A stretch of 64,000 nucleotides of DNA from CBDFNC01 sp965249895 (GCA_965249895.1 CBDFNC010000003.1:372001-436000); one strand, 5' to 3'; positions 7,330-16,347 are shown, numbered from the stretch's first letter. Made by a program: numbers and translations. Notes: generated by a model from the sequence alone, not told the origin.

Positions 7330-8397
7330 TTAGCTGGCGATCCAGTGATTATCCCAATGCAACTGGGTGCTGAGAGTGGTTTTTCTGTTGTTGGCATTGG
7401 GTAATAAAGTACCTTCACCTGAGCTCAGAGCTATGTTTCCGTTGCTGGTTAGGGCGGCGCCACATACATCGGAAAGGTTTTGTATACCTTGTAACTGACC
7501 ACTGTTTTTATGCCAAATACCGTAACAGCCGCCTCTCGGTGACGTGGCGACAATATGTTGCTTGCCTATGGCAACACTACCGATATAGTCATTAAATCTC
7601 AGCCAGTCTTCCAGCTCTCCGCCTAATGGTCGAGTTTGATGTCCCAACCGGTGGCTGTACAACAAGGGGTATGTCTCGCCGTCATCCCATTGATATTGCT
7701 GACCAAAAACAACTAAACCTGAATTATCCACCGCCAGGTGGCGGATACTAAGTTGGTGATGGGGTAAATTGACCCTTTGGCTAACCTTGCCTGTGGTGCG
7801 GTTTAGGTATACCAGGCTGGGCTGCATGGTATGAAGGTTTATCTTGTTACGACCCTGGGTTTGGATCCCACCAACGGCAATAACCAGGTGTTGACCATCC
7901 GGATGTAACACCAGTTCGTGAGGGCCGAATCCTAGTCCTGGCAGTTCAGCTACTTTTTCCAGCTTCTGATGGTATTTATAAATACCGATCAGACCGTTAG
8001 ATGTACCTGACTCCCCTTCGCTGAGGTATAAAAGACCGTCTGCACTAAAAATGCCATGACCAAAATAGAAGCGGTTTTGCTGGCTCTGATGCAGATCTAG
8101 TTGTTTCCCTGTATCTGTATCAAAGACCATTAAATAAGTACCTGGACGCCTGGCAATGGCGATAGCCAGCTGTTTATTCGGGTGTAAGGCCAGACCGTGC
8201 CCCCTGCCGGGCAAGGGGGATTTAGCCAGCTGTTTACCCTGATTATCTAACACTGCCACGGCGTAATCACCTGCAGAGTCCTTTACGCAGCCCATATAAC
8301 GAGTGACATGCTGACCGGCCAAAGCGAACTCGGGTAGAAGCTGAGCCGAGCTGATAAACAGCCCGGCTTTTAGCAGGTTACGTCTGTTAGTCGCCAT
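7330..8397 (-). CDS. DUF1513 domain protein (Tat-exported beta-propeller)
   Basis: A periplasmic DUF1513 family protein of about 355 residues. The ATG at 8397 gives MATNRRNLLKAGLF, a twin-arginine signal; an upstream TTG at 8415 would add six residues. Repeated blocks such as GRGHGLALHPNKQLAIAIAR, FGPHELVLHPDGQHLVIAVG and the following sheets fit a seven-bladed propeller. In many gammaproteobacteria DUF1513 genes close imelysin/DUF1111 clusters tied to iron acquisition; the exact activity is unknown. The start overlaps the stop of the second imelysin by 11 bp, and the oxidase follows 11 bp downstream. Confidence 0.88.
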   Translation of the reverse strand: MATNRRNLLKAGLFISSAQLLPEFALAGQHVTRYMGCVKDSAGDYAVAVLDNQGKQLAKSPLPGRGHGLALHPNKQLAIAIARRPGTYLMVFDTDTGKQLDLHQSQQNRFYFGHGIFSADGLLYLSEGESGTSNGLIGIYKYHQKLEKVAELPGLGFGPHELVLHPDGQHLVIAVGGIQTQGRNKINLHTMQPSLVYLNRTTGKVSQRVNLPHHQLSIRHLAVDNSGLVVFGQQYQWDDGETYPLLYSHRLGHQTRPLGGELEDWLRFNDYIGSVAIGKQHIVATSPRGGCYGIWHKNSGQLQGIQNLSDVCGAALTSNGNIALSSGEGTLLPNANNRKTTLSTQLHWDNHWIAS

Positions 8398-9394
8398 CGG
8401 TTGAGTTAAATCCAACGACTATCTTCAGTTTAACGGGCAGGGATTCCTGGATCAGGTAAGTTAATCGCTCAATATCGATTTTCGATCTCAACAGGGCTCG
8501 ATAACCCTGATCGCTGGCCAGCAGTTTTTTCATACTGGGCTCTTTGGGCCAGGCAGCCTGAAGATCGATAAAACCCTGTTCGATTTGTCGGGCCAGCTTT
8601 GCTTCCCCTTTATCCAGTAAAAACTGCTTGATGCCCTTGTGGAAATAGACTTCCATGCTGTTAAAGCTGGCTTTAAGGTTTGCCATGGAGGTTTCTGAGC
8701 GCCAGGATTCAGCCTGATAGGGTTTGGTATTACCCCCTTTCCCTAAAGGCAGGCTGAATTTCTTATTAATAAAACTGAGCTGATGGGAAAGCTGAGCGAT
8801 AAGCTCTGTAGTGAGTTTTTGCTCCTCAGACTTGGCGCGCTCCAGTAATTTGGCGGCATAACCTTGCTGACCGGCCCAGGCTTTTTCAATTGTGTCGGCA
8901 TTTTGCTCCAGCAACTGCGAAATTGGTTTTGCCAGTGCGCAGTGGCTGTTATCCAGGCCTTTTTCATAAATGAGCAACTCCAGAGCGCCTAAGCCGCGCA
9001 CGACTACACTCTGCTGCCGAAGGTCTTGTGCGGTAAAGCTTGCTGACTGATCGAGCAGGGCATTGATCTTACGTCCGGTAATGTTCTTTTTATCTGGCCA
9101 AAACTGGAAAGACCAGGCCAAATTAAGTTCATTAATGGGGCCTTTGCTGGCGCCCTGTAACGGCATCCAGGCCAGCATAGCCTGCCGCCAGGCCTGAGTG
9201 ACAGAGCTATTGTTCCCGCCAGGGGAAACGCAGTATCCCTCGATGGCGGCAGCCAGTGTCCTGGTTTGCTCGGAAAAATGGCTGGTTTGTTGTTGTTTCA
9301 GTTCACCTATACTCGCTGCCAGGTTATGTTCAGCTGCGTAAGTGGTGCTCAAGGCCAACAGGGGCAGGCTTGCTAATATTAAATTCTTGATCAT
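8387..9394 (-). CDS. Imelysin family periplasmic protein
   Basis: A 335-residue exported protein with an N-terminal signal peptide ending near TTYAAEH and an all-helical imelysin (peptidase M75-like) domain. It is a distant, shorter paralogue of the imelysin at 10864. ELNLAWSFQFWPDKKN and VVRGLGALELLIYEKG resemble the core helices, although the GxHxxE signature appears degenerate here as GLGALE. These proteins are related to EfeO and IrpA and are linked to periplasmic iron binding. The ATG overlaps the stop of the di-heme cytochrome by 4 bases (9391-9394), and its own stop overlaps DUF1513. Confidence 0.87.
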   Translation of the reverse strand: MIKNLILASLPLLALSTTYAAEHNLAASIGELKQQQTSHFSEQTRTLAAAIEGYCVSPGGNNSSVTQAWRQAMLAWMPLQGASKGPINELNLAWSFQFWPDKKNITGRKINALLDQSASFTAQDLRQQSVVVRGLGALELLIYEKGLDNSHCALAKPISQLLEQNADTIEKAWAGQQGYAAKLLERAKSEEQKLTTELIAQLSHQLSFINKKFSLPLGKGGNTKPYQAESWRSETSMANLKASFNSMEVYFHKGIKQFLLDKGEAKLARQIEQGFIDLQAAWPKEPSMKKLLASDQGYRALLRSKIDIERLTYLIQESLPVKLKIVVGFNSTDGD

Positions 9395-10794
9395 AAGGAT
9401 TCCAAAAAGGCGATAAGCGCATCTCGCTGATTTTTGTTCATTTTCAGGACCTGCTGTTTAGCTGGATCAGCCTCTCCTGAGTGCCACAACACTGCCTCCA
9501 TAATAGTGCGAGCCCGACCGTCGTGCAGTAAAAATGTATGATTGCTTACTTCCCGGGTATAACCCAGTCCCCAAAGAGGAGGTGTGCGCCATTCGTTGCC
9601 ATTGGCCAGAAACTCTGGACGATTATCCGCCAAGCCTTCGCCCATATCGTGCAGCAGCATATCCGAGTAGGGGTAAATTTTTTGTGCGGACAGGGCAGGA
9701 TTGTCTTCACGTTTTACTGTGGTATAGCTGGCAGTGTGGCAGCTCTGGCATTTAGCCTGATTAAACAGTTTTTCACCCTGAAGTACTTGGGGTTTATCCC
9801 AGTTACGGCGTGCCGGAACTGCCAGGTGTTGAGTATAAAAATCAACAAATTTTAATATATTATCACTGACTTCGTGTTTACCGCCATGGGGGGCCTGAAG
9901 ACAGGCAGTTTGCCCTGGGGTGCAGTCGTCCTTCAGATTCAACCTTGATGTAAGGCCTAAATCGCCGACAAAAGCGTCGGCATTTTGTTGTAACAGGTTG
10001 GGCTGACCGGCTTTCCAGCCAAAACGACCCAGCATAGTAGTTTCTGTCTGTTTATCCCATACCTGGTTGGCTTTACCTGAAATACCGTCTCCATCTTTAT
10101 CCTCGGGATCGGCCTTATTCAGAATATCCTGTTCCGCGATACTTTCCAGCAAACCCAGCCCTATCATTGGCGGAGCTACTCGTACTGACATCATGACATC
10201 AGGATGCATGGGTCCATAACCGAGCTCAGAAATAGTGAGGGTGGGTTTTCTTAGCGACACAATACTGCTGTCTGCAAACTGAACATCGAACTCGCTATAA
10301 TCGATATTTACTTGTCCTTCCGGCTCTACGCCCGGAATGCTCATATCTTGTAGCTGACCGCCGTAAGTAGGTTCGGCGATAACCCCGTACCGGATCAGCC
10401 GTTGTTTCAGTTCATCCGTGCTGGCCGGAACACTGAGTCTGACCAACATGGAAACGGCGTTGTGTTGTCCGGCTTCTTTTGGATGGCCACGCCCGTCCTT
10501 AATATGGCAGGTTTGGCAGGCATTGGTGTTAAACAATGGTCCAAGCCCGTCCCTGGCATCGGTACTGGCGGGGGCGATAACCCAGGGGTTTCTAAAGAAG
10601 CTGTTGCCCACGCTAAAATCCATGCGCTTCATCATATCCAGGTTGCTGGCAGGCATGGAAAAGGCGTTACGGCCTGTTTTTGTGGTGGTGGTTTCTCCGC
10701 CTTGCTTGATGGGATTGGCAAAGGTTGAGTTAAGTGTCATTAGTAAAAGTGTGGTTATTATGGCGTAAATTTTTACTTGGTTAAAACATGCCAT
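9391..10794 (-). CDS. Di-heme c-type cytochrome of the DUF1111 family
   Basis: A 467-residue secreted cytochrome, often called thiol oxidoreductase in databases. A signal peptide (about residues 1 to 26) is followed by two heme c attachment motifs: NTNACQTCHIKDGRG near residue 95 and QAKCQSCHTASY near residue 350. The C-terminal stretch with RTPPLWGLGYTREVSNH and FLLHDGRARTIMEAVLWH is diagnostic of DUF1111. It lies between two imelysin genes, the usual arrangement for this set, and could accept or donate electrons during periplasmic Fe(II)/Fe(III) conversion. An alternative start a few codons in is possible, since MACFNQVK has no strong ribosome site. Confidence 0.92.
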   Translation of the reverse strand: MACFNQVKIYAIITTLLLMTLNSTFANPIKQGGETTTTKTGRNAFSMPASNLDMMKRMDFSVGNSFFRNPWVIAPASTDARDGLGPLFNTNACQTCHIKDGRGHPKEAGQHNAVSMLVRLSVPASTDELKQRLIRYGVIAEPTYGGQLQDMSIPGVEPEGQVNIDYSEFDVQFADSSIVSLRKPTLTISELGYGPMHPDVMMSVRVAPPMIGLGLLESIAEQDILNKADPEDKDGDGISGKANQVWDKQTETTMLGRFGWKAGQPNLLQQNADAFVGDLGLTSRLNLKDDCTPGQTACLQAPHGGKHEVSDNILKFVDFYTQHLAVPARRNWDKPQVLQGEKLFNQAKCQSCHTASYTTVKREDNPALSAQKIYPYSDMLLHDMGEGLADNRPEFLANGNEWRTPPLWGLGYTREVSNHTFLLHDGRARTIMEAVLWHSGEADPAKQQVLKMNKNQRDALIAFLESL

Positions 10795-10863
10795 CTTGTG
10801 CGGCCTTATACATTACTCGGGACATTGTCAGAATAGAAAGGCGAGGCGAACCCCGCCAATAGA

Positions 10864-12111
10864 TTAAAACTCGTGGTCGGCGGTATCCGGATTCAGTTTA
10901 TAGATACCTAACAGATTGGATGCTTTTTCTATTTCACCGGTTTGTTTAACCAGGGCATGAATAGAGGCGGTGACCAACTGGCTACCTTCCTTGTTACCCG
11001 GGGCGATCAACTGGTCAAAGTAGACGCCTTTATTTTCAGCGGAATCAACCAGGGTTGCAATCTGGCTGGATGCACCTGTGACTGCTGCAGCTATGGCTTC
11101 AGCAGCTTTTTTGTCTTGCGCAGCAACCAGTGAGTTGATGCTTGGGCCTTCCAGCTTGCTACCGTCAACACGGGTATAGCTACCGAAGTAGACGTTATTA
11201 ATACCCTGTTGGTTGTAGAAGTGTGAGTTGTGGGTATTGTCGGAGAAACAATCGTGCTCGTCTTCCGGAGAGTTGGCTTCCAAAGCCACCTTCATACGTT
11301 CGCCAGCCAGTTCACCCAGGGACAAGGAGCCCATGCCAAACAGCATAGCGCGCAGGCCTTCTACAGCCGGTTTCGCGTTCAGTTCGGCGCGATAGTTATC
11401 TTTGCCTGCGGCGTCCCACTGGGCTGTCATCCAGCCTAGGTCGTTGATTAGCAATGAGGATGCTGCCTGAAGATATTGCACACGACGATCACAGTTACCA
11501 CCTGTACAGCCTTTACCCATAACGAAATCGGTATAAGGACGGTTACCCGCTCCGGCATTGGTGCCGTTTAGATCTTGTCCCCACAGCAGAAATTCGATCG
11601 CGTGATAACCCGTGGCTACGTTGGCTTCAGATCCGCCTAACTCATTTAGATCGGCCAATAGCTGAGGTGTAAGTTTGTTTACGTCCAGCTTGCTGTTACC
11701 GACCTGAACTTCTTTATTGGCAATAATATTGGCCGTGGCGCCGCCGTTACCCATTTCGTGCTGATAATTTTTTGCAACGTAATCGATCAGGCCTTCATCC
11801 AGCGGCCAGGCATTAAGCTGGCCTTCCCAATCGTCTACCACAGCGTTGCCGAAACGGAATACTTCGCTTTGCTGATAAGGTACACGTGCATCGATCCAGG
11901 CCTGACGCGCAGCGTTAAGGTTTTTTTCCGATGGCGAAGCGATCAGGGACTTGAGCGCTTTATCTAGTGTGATAGCTGTGGTTTCTGCATCTGTGAAAAC
12001 CGCATGAGCGATGTCCGCATAATGGTTTACGACATCCTTTTTTTCATCTGCAAATGCGGCGTTTGATACCAATGCAGCGCCTATGAGTAAGCTTAACGCG
12101 CTTTTTTTCAT
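10864..12111 (-). CDS. Imelysin family iron-regulated protein (IrpA-like)
   Basis: A 415-residue periplasmic protein, first gene of the operon. The signal peptide is MKKSALSLLIGAALVSNAAFA. The imelysin signature GxHxxE is intact in ATGYHAIEFLLWGQDLNGT near residue 177, and PYQQSEVFRFGNAVVDDWEG gives the paired N-terminal helix. Four Cys in the middle (GKGCTGGNC) are seen in close homologues. The family includes IrpA of cyanobacteria and is induced by iron starvation; it probably binds iron. A Fur-like site lies about 108 bp upstream. Only 69 bp separate it from the cytochrome gene. Confidence 0.92.
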   Translation of the reverse strand: MKKSALSLLIGAALVSNAAFADEKKDVVNHYADIAHAVFTDAETTAITLDKALKSLIASPSEKNLNAARQAWIDARVPYQQSEVFRFGNAVVDDWEGQLNAWPLDEGLIDYVAKNYQHEMGNGGATANIIANKEVQVGNSKLDVNKLTPQLLADLNELGGSEANVATGYHAIEFLLWGQDLNGTNAGAGNRPYTDFVMGKGCTGGNCDRRVQYLQAASSLLINDLGWMTAQWDAAGKDNYRAELNAKPAVEGLRAMLFGMGSLSLGELAGERMKVALEANSPEDEHDCFSDNTHNSHFYNQQGINNVYFGSYTRVDGSKLEGPSINSLVAAQDKKAAEAIAAAVTGASSQIATLVDSAENKGVYFDQLIAPGNKEGSQLVTASIHALVKQTGEIEKASNLLGIYKLNPDTADHEF

Positions 12112-12218
12112 TATTCTTCCCTATGTGTTTTGTCTAAACGCAATCTTTTGGCAATGTTATCTTTCCGGCTGAAGCACTAAACTTCAACCTAAAGATGAAC
12201 GGATATCCTAACATAAAT

Positions 12219-12237
12219 GATTATGTAAACTATTATC
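12219..12237. promoter_or_regulatory. Candidate Fur box
   Basis: The minus strand reads GATAATAGTTTACATAATC, matching 13 of 19 positions of the GATAATGATAATCATTATC Fur consensus, with both outer arms well kept. It lies upstream of the imelysin operon, whose content fits iron control. Derived by eye, not scored with a matrix. Confidence 0.55.
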
Positions 12238-12373
12238 ACTGCTAAGTTTAATTTGACATTTTAGATACCCGTCGATTTCGGCTATATCATTTGTTGGGTT
12301 TGATACAAAGGAGTTGCGCAGATAGAGGCAAGAGGCTCGTTTAACTTTGTATAGCACCGATCATTTTACTAAG

Positions 12374-13228
12374 TTATTTGGGTGCTCTGAGGCTAAGGTT
12401 TAATTGCGTTAACAGGCCCCCAAAGGGACCTGTAAAAAGGGATCCCAGGTAAAAAAGACCCAGGGTCAAGACGATGGCCGAGCTGGTAGCCCAGCCCAGG
12501 TAGTAAGAGAGTAATAACCCTCCATAACAAGCCAGCATGGCGAACAGCACGGATAAGGCGATAAACGATAGCAGGTTTTGGGTCCAAAAACGGGCGGCTA
12601 CGGCAGGTAAGATCATCAACGCAACAGCCATTAAGGTTCCCAGGGCATGAAAGCCTGCCACCAGGTTCAGCACTACTAGCAGCAGAAAAGCGCTATGAAC
12701 CCAGGGGCCCAGTCGGCTGACCACCTTTAAATAACCAGGGTCAACGCACTCCATTACCAGAGGGCGATATATCAGGTTTAATAGCACTACAGAGACGGAA
12801 GCTGCGCCCGCCAGTAGATACAGGGCGTCATTATTAAGGGCTAGCGGGGTGCCAAATAATATGTGCAGCAAGTCCATATTGCTGCCTTTTTGTGAAATGA
12901 TAAGCACACCAACGGCCAGTGAAATAAGGTATAACGCGGCCAAGCTGGCATCTTCGTTCAGCCGGGTATAACGACTGATAACCCCGGCGATCAGCGCAAC
13001 CAATAAACCCGCAATCAAACCCCCAATGGTCATGGCAAATACGGAAATACCGGCCACTAAAAAACCAATGGCGGCGCCGGGCAAGATAGCGTGAGACATG
13101 GCGTCACTGGTAAGGCTCATACGTCTTAACAATAAGAACACACCGACCGGCGTTGCACTTAAACAAAGTAACAGGCAGCCCAGTAGTGCACGCCGCATAA
13201 ACTCAAATTCAATAAAAGGAGAAATCAT
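12374..13228 (-). CDS. Zinc/manganese ABC transporter permease (ZnuB type)
   Basis: A 284-residue integral membrane protein of the ABC-3 family with eight to nine hydrophobic helices. The N-terminal stretch with RRMSLTSDAMSHAILPGAAI carries the conserved SHAILPG-like element of ZnuB and MntB permeases, and GFHALGTLMAVALMILPAVA is the second family block. It pairs with the ATPase upstream (4-bp overlap of stop and start at 13225-13228). A Zur box in front of the operon points to zinc. No substrate-binding protein gene accompanies it here. Confidence 0.92.
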   Translation of the reverse strand: MISPFIEFEFMRRALLGCLLLCLSATPVGVFLLLRRMSLTSDAMSHAILPGAAIGFLVAGISVFAMTIGGLIAGLLVALIAGVISRYTRLNEDASLAALYLISLAVGVLIISQKGSNMDLLHILFGTPLALNNDALYLLAGAASVSVVLLNLIYRPLVMECVDPGYLKVVSRLGPWVHSAFLLLVVLNLVAGFHALGTLMAVALMILPAVAARFWTQNLLSFIALSVLFAMLACYGGLLLSYYLGWATSSAIVLTLGLFYLGSLFTGPFGGLLTQLNLSLRAPK

Positions 13229-13932
13229 CCGGCTTGCTTTAATGTGGTCAGGCCTAAATAGGCTTGTTGTAATTCAGGGCCATTGAGCACTTCCTGAGTA
13301 TTCCCCAGGTGGCATACGCTTGAGCTCAGTAGCCAGGTTTTACTGAAGTATTGCTGGACTAAGTGCAGATCATGCACGACAGCAATTTGAGTTTTTCCCT
13401 GCTGTTGCCAGCCTTGCATTAACTGCAACAGCAACTGTGTGGTGGTGGTATCTATATTGTTGAATGGTTCGTCTAATAAGATAAATTCCGAATCCTGTAA
13501 CATCAGGCGGGCAAACAACATACGCTGCTTTTGACCTCCGGACAGTGAGCCTATGGGTTTGTCTTTGAGGTGTACAATGCCCAGCTGCTCCATGGCGGCT
13601 AACACCTGGCGACGGAAAGCAGCCGTTAATCGACGGAAGGGGCCTATTTTGCTCCACAGACCCATGGCGACGAGTTCATAAACGCTGATGGGAAAGCCCA
13701 GTTCAAGATCGGACTGTTGCGGTAAATAGGCGATATTACGGCGATCCAGGTTAAACCTGGACTCACCGCTGATAGGGGGTAATAACCCCATAATGGTTTT
13801 CAGCAAGGTGGATTTACCTGCTCCATTAGGGCCAATTAACGCCAATAAGTCCCCTTTAGCAACATTGCCGTTGAGGTGGTTGAGTACGCCTTGTTTATGG
13901 TACCCCAGGCATAGGTTGTGACAAGTCAGCAT
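13225..13932 (-). CDS. Zinc ABC transporter ATP-binding protein (ZnuC type)
   Basis: A 235-residue ABC ATPase that powers metal import with the permease that follows. Walker A is GPNGAGKST near residue 36, the signature is SLSGGQKQRMLFARL, Walker B is FILLDEPFNNID, and the switch His is in AVVHDLHLVQQ. The Q-loop YLPQQSDLE is also visible. The ATG at 13932 lies 4 bases after the stop of a possible 28-codon ORF, with AGGATAA as ribosome site inside that ORF. Specificity for zinc is inferred from the Zur box upstream. Confidence 0.93.
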   Translation of the reverse strand: MLTCHNLCLGYHKQGVLNHLNGNVAKGDLLALIGPNGAGKSTLLKTIMGLLPPISGESRFNLDRRNIAYLPQQSDLELGFPISVYELVAMGLWSKIGPFRRLTAAFRRQVLAAMEQLGIVHLKDKPIGSLSGGQKQRMLFARLMLQDSEFILLDEPFNNIDTTTTQLLLQLMQGWQQQGKTQIAVVHDLHLVQQYFSKTWLLSSSVCHLGNTQEVLNGPELQQAYLGLTTLKQAG

Positions 13933-13936
13933 TGGC

Positions 13937-14023
13937 TTATCCTAATACCAGCCAGACACCAGACCATATTAACCCCAGTAGAATAAGGGATAAGGTGCTG
14001 CGTGTTAGTAAACCTGAATACAT
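13937..14023 (-). CDS. Possible 28-residue single-helix membrane peptide
   Basis: A short ORF between the Zur box and the ATPase gene. It runs from an ATG at 14023 to a TAA at 13937-13939 and encodes a peptide starting MYSGLLTRSTLSLI and ending WSGVWLVLG: a short basic head and a hydrophobic run of about 18 residues with two Trp. Its stop is 4 bases from the ATPase start and it contains that gene's ribosome site, which suggests translational coupling. It could be a leader peptide, a small transporter subunit, or chance; coding status is unproven. Confidence 0.4.
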   Translation of the reverse strand: MYSGLLTRSTLSLILLGLIWSGVWLVLG

Positions 14024-14036
14024 AATTAACCAATGC

Positions 14037-14059
14037 AAAATGTTATATCATAACATTTT
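14037..14059. promoter_or_regulatory. Zur box upstream of the zinc ABC operon
   Basis: A 23-bp near-palindrome with arms AAAATGTTAT and ATAACATTTT around a three-base centre. It matches the gammaproteobacterial Zur consensus GAAATGTTATA-n-TATAACATTTC at 20 of 22 defined positions. The site lies 14 bp upstream of the small ORF and about 105 bp upstream of the ATPase start, where it would repress transcription when zinc is plentiful. Confidence 0.85.
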
Positions 14060-14104
14060 ATATGATCTTTCTTTTATCGATCAAGTTATAAATTTGCTGT
14101 TTAA

Positions 14105-15095
14105 CTAGGGTTGGAATTGAAACAGGTATTGCGGCTTGCTGGTATGTTGTTGGCTATATTGAGTAAAATCTAGGGCAGACCAGTTTTTCCGCCTGAGAGA
14201 TTCGAATATAGGGCTATTTGGCTCTATGATGGCAAACATTCGTTCATTTACCTGAGTAGGTACAGTGAAGCCTTTATAGTGGTCGTGGATAAGCATCAAG
14301 GCCCAACCTCCCGCCATAAAGTGCCCGCCTCCCAGTAAAGAAACATCCCCTGATGCTCTGGCAAGTAGTACCCGTTCAGATGTACTGATGGCACTGATAA
14401 ATATATCGTTACCTGGTCGTAGCCCCATTTCTTTGGCGGCTTTTATGGCACCAAAGGCCATATGATCATTGGCTGCCCAGATGTACCGAATCGATTTATG
14501 CCGCTTGAGCAGGGAGTGTACTTTCTTAAAGGCTTTTTCCTCCTCCCAGTGGGCATAAACAACTTGCGCCACTTGAATGCTTGGATTGGTGTTGAAATAT
14601 TGCCTGGCACCGAGCTCTCGGCCGGTGGATGCTGGCGTCTGCTTATCGCTGGAAAGGATGATAGCCTTACTAACCCGGTCTAAGGGGGGCTTGTGTTTTC
14701 TGACTAATTGGTATGCGGAGAGGTAGCCAATATATCGATTATCGGGAATGACACTGGATATCAGTTTAGGGCTGGCTTTTTCGTTAAACAGGTTGGATTT
14801 GTTCCACTGAGTCAAATCATTTAGCAAAATGACAATATTAACGGCTTTATCTTTCAGCAAGGTGAGCATTTTTGTGGCTGCCTGGGATTCATTCACTAGG
14901 ATTAAATAATCTGGCAGCTTGTCCTGCTCAATCAATCAATTGGTTGATATAAGTGAGCATCCGGTAGTTGTTTCTTTCCGTGTGGTAAGTCGTTAGTTCC
15001 AGGCCGAGATCCCGCTTGCATAAAAAATCAACGTCTTGCCAGAAGCTTTCCTGAGCTTTACTTGGCTTGGTTACCGTTAAGTCTGCACTGATTGG
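14105..15095 (-). pseudogene. Periplasmic sugar-binding-like protein, frameshifted and 5'-truncated
   Basis: The 3' part (14105-14935) encodes about 276 residues of a LacI-fold ABC substrate-binding protein, including YIWAANDHMAFGAIKAAKEM and ISTSERVLLARA. The missing N-terminal part continues upstream in another frame: SFWQDVDFLCKRDLGLELT followed by RMLTYINQLI, typical of this family. The two frames meet at three tandem TTGA units (within 14932-14944); removing one unit restores INQLIEQDKLPDYLILVNE. Upstream of the FWQDV segment no start or signal peptide is present before the LON-domain gene, so the 5' end has also been lost. Not functional unless rescued by slippage. Confidence 0.85.
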
Positions 15096-15123
15096 TTAGC
15101 CGTGGCGTTGATTTGTTGTTTGA

Positions 15124-15687
15124 CTAATCCTTAGATTTTATCACTTCCCCCACCAACTGCAGGACAGTCTCTGGCTCCAGGTGAGTAAAAATTTGTTGTT
15201 TTTGTTCTATAGGTAACGGCAAAATTTCCAGCCATCGCAGGCATACCCATACCAGGTCATTTAGCTGATGAGGCTGATTCAGCTGACTGAATATAGGGTG
15301 GTGGTCCATGGCGATAATCAGAGCATCGGCGACCCCTCTGTTTTCACTGGTGACGGGCTGTTTCGGCCAGTTTTGTATGGGATCTACATCACCTATGTAC
15401 AAGCCGTCGTCGTCTGTCTGAAAGCTGTTGATTTCAAAACGGTCCTTTCCGAGGATGGAGATGCATAACAAGTTACAGCTCAGGTTTTCAAAATCGTAAA
15501 TTTCTACCCTGGTACCTATTGGGTAAAGCGCGTCATCCATACCTTTTTCTTTACCACAAAGCCCGAATCCAGAGCCTGACTTAAGTGTTTCTGATACCAT
15601 CCTTAGGTATCTGGGCTCGAAAATCCTCAACTTGGTTTTACCGCCAGGCAATAAAAATACAGGTAAGGGAAACAGGGGTAATTGCAT
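15124..15687 (-). CDS. LON peptidase substrate-binding domain protein
   Basis: A 187-residue cytoplasmic protein made of a single Lon N-terminal (substrate-binding, PUA-like) domain without ATPase or protease parts. It starts MQLPLFPLPVFLLPGGKTKL and goes on RIFEPRYLRMV, both diagnostic. Such stand-alone proteins (YcaP/cereblon-like) have no settled role; protein quality control or substrate recognition is assumed from the domain. It is followed by the broken sugar-binding gene and preceded by maoP at 118 bp. Confidence 0.92.
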   Translation of the reverse strand: MQLPLFPLPVFLLPGGKTKLRIFEPRYLRMVSETLKSGSGFGLCGKEKGMDDALYPIGTRVEIYDFENLSCNLLCISILGKDRFEINSFQTDDDGLYIGDVDPIQNWPKQPVTSENRGVADALIIAMDHHPIFSQLNQPHQLNDLVWVCLRWLEILPLPIEQKQQIFTHLEPETVLQLVGEVIKSKD

Positions 15688-15805
15688 CTGGATTTTCCTA
15701 TATTCACCTATTTAATCATAAGCGAATTAGAAAAGTTTGTAGTCGAGAGGGAGGTCCTTTAAATTCATCTTTTTCATCAGGGCTCGTTGTGAAATGATCG
15801 GGTAT

Positions 15806-16180
15806 TTAGTGCTCAGTATCTTCCGCTATTTCAAGACTATCTGATCCACCTGCTAATTTACGCGCTTCGCTGGTTTTCTCTACCTGGGGGCTGATCTTAC
15901 TCGAGACACCATAAAAGCTGCGGCCTCTGCAGAGTTTCTTGTACTTAAGCCAGGTTTTTTCGTACGCTGAGGTTGCATCAGCTTTACCGTTAATGACTTG
16001 AATAAAACGCTCCTCCTGCTCGGTAACTGGGGCGTCTCCTTGCTCCAATGCGATAAAAGCATGGCCATGTTGCACAAGCAATTCGGCTTCTTTAATGGTG
16101 AAGTCTCCGCTGCGTTTAAAGCCGTAGGGGAAAGATTTATCATCATAAAAAGGTTTTGAGCTGGCAAAGCTTTCGGACAT
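15806..16180 (-). CDS. maoP: MaoP (DUF413) macrodomain Ori organisation protein
   Basis: A protein of about 124 residues in the DUF413 family. In E. coli, MaoP (YifE) acts with the cis site maoS to organise the Ori macrodomain of the chromosome. The conserved core is seen as KSFPYGFKRSGDFTIKEAEL, then HGHAFIALEQGDAPVTEQEE and YEKTWLKYKKLCRGR. The ATG at 16180 (MSESFASS) is chosen because GGAGGAA lies 8 bases upstream; the TTG at 16195 would place the ribosome site inside the gene. The acidic tail SLEIAEDTEH resembles the E. coli protein. Confidence 0.88.
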   Translation of the reverse strand: MSESFASSKPFYDDKSFPYGFKRSGDFTIKEAELLVQHGHAFIALEQGDAPVTEQEERFIQVINGKADATSAYEKTWLKYKKLCRGRSFYGVSSKISPQVEKTSEARKLAGGSDSLEIAEDTEH

Positions 16181-16347
16181 CTCATTTTCCTCCAATATTT
16201 ATCTGAACTAGGGCCTTACAATCCGTATATTAGTCAATTTTTAAATTATATTTTGGAAAAACATAAGCCGAATCGATTTAGTTGGAAGAATAAGCTCAGG
16301 CTGGTGGAAAAGGGGCCTTAGGAAGATAAATAACGCGAGAAAAGATA

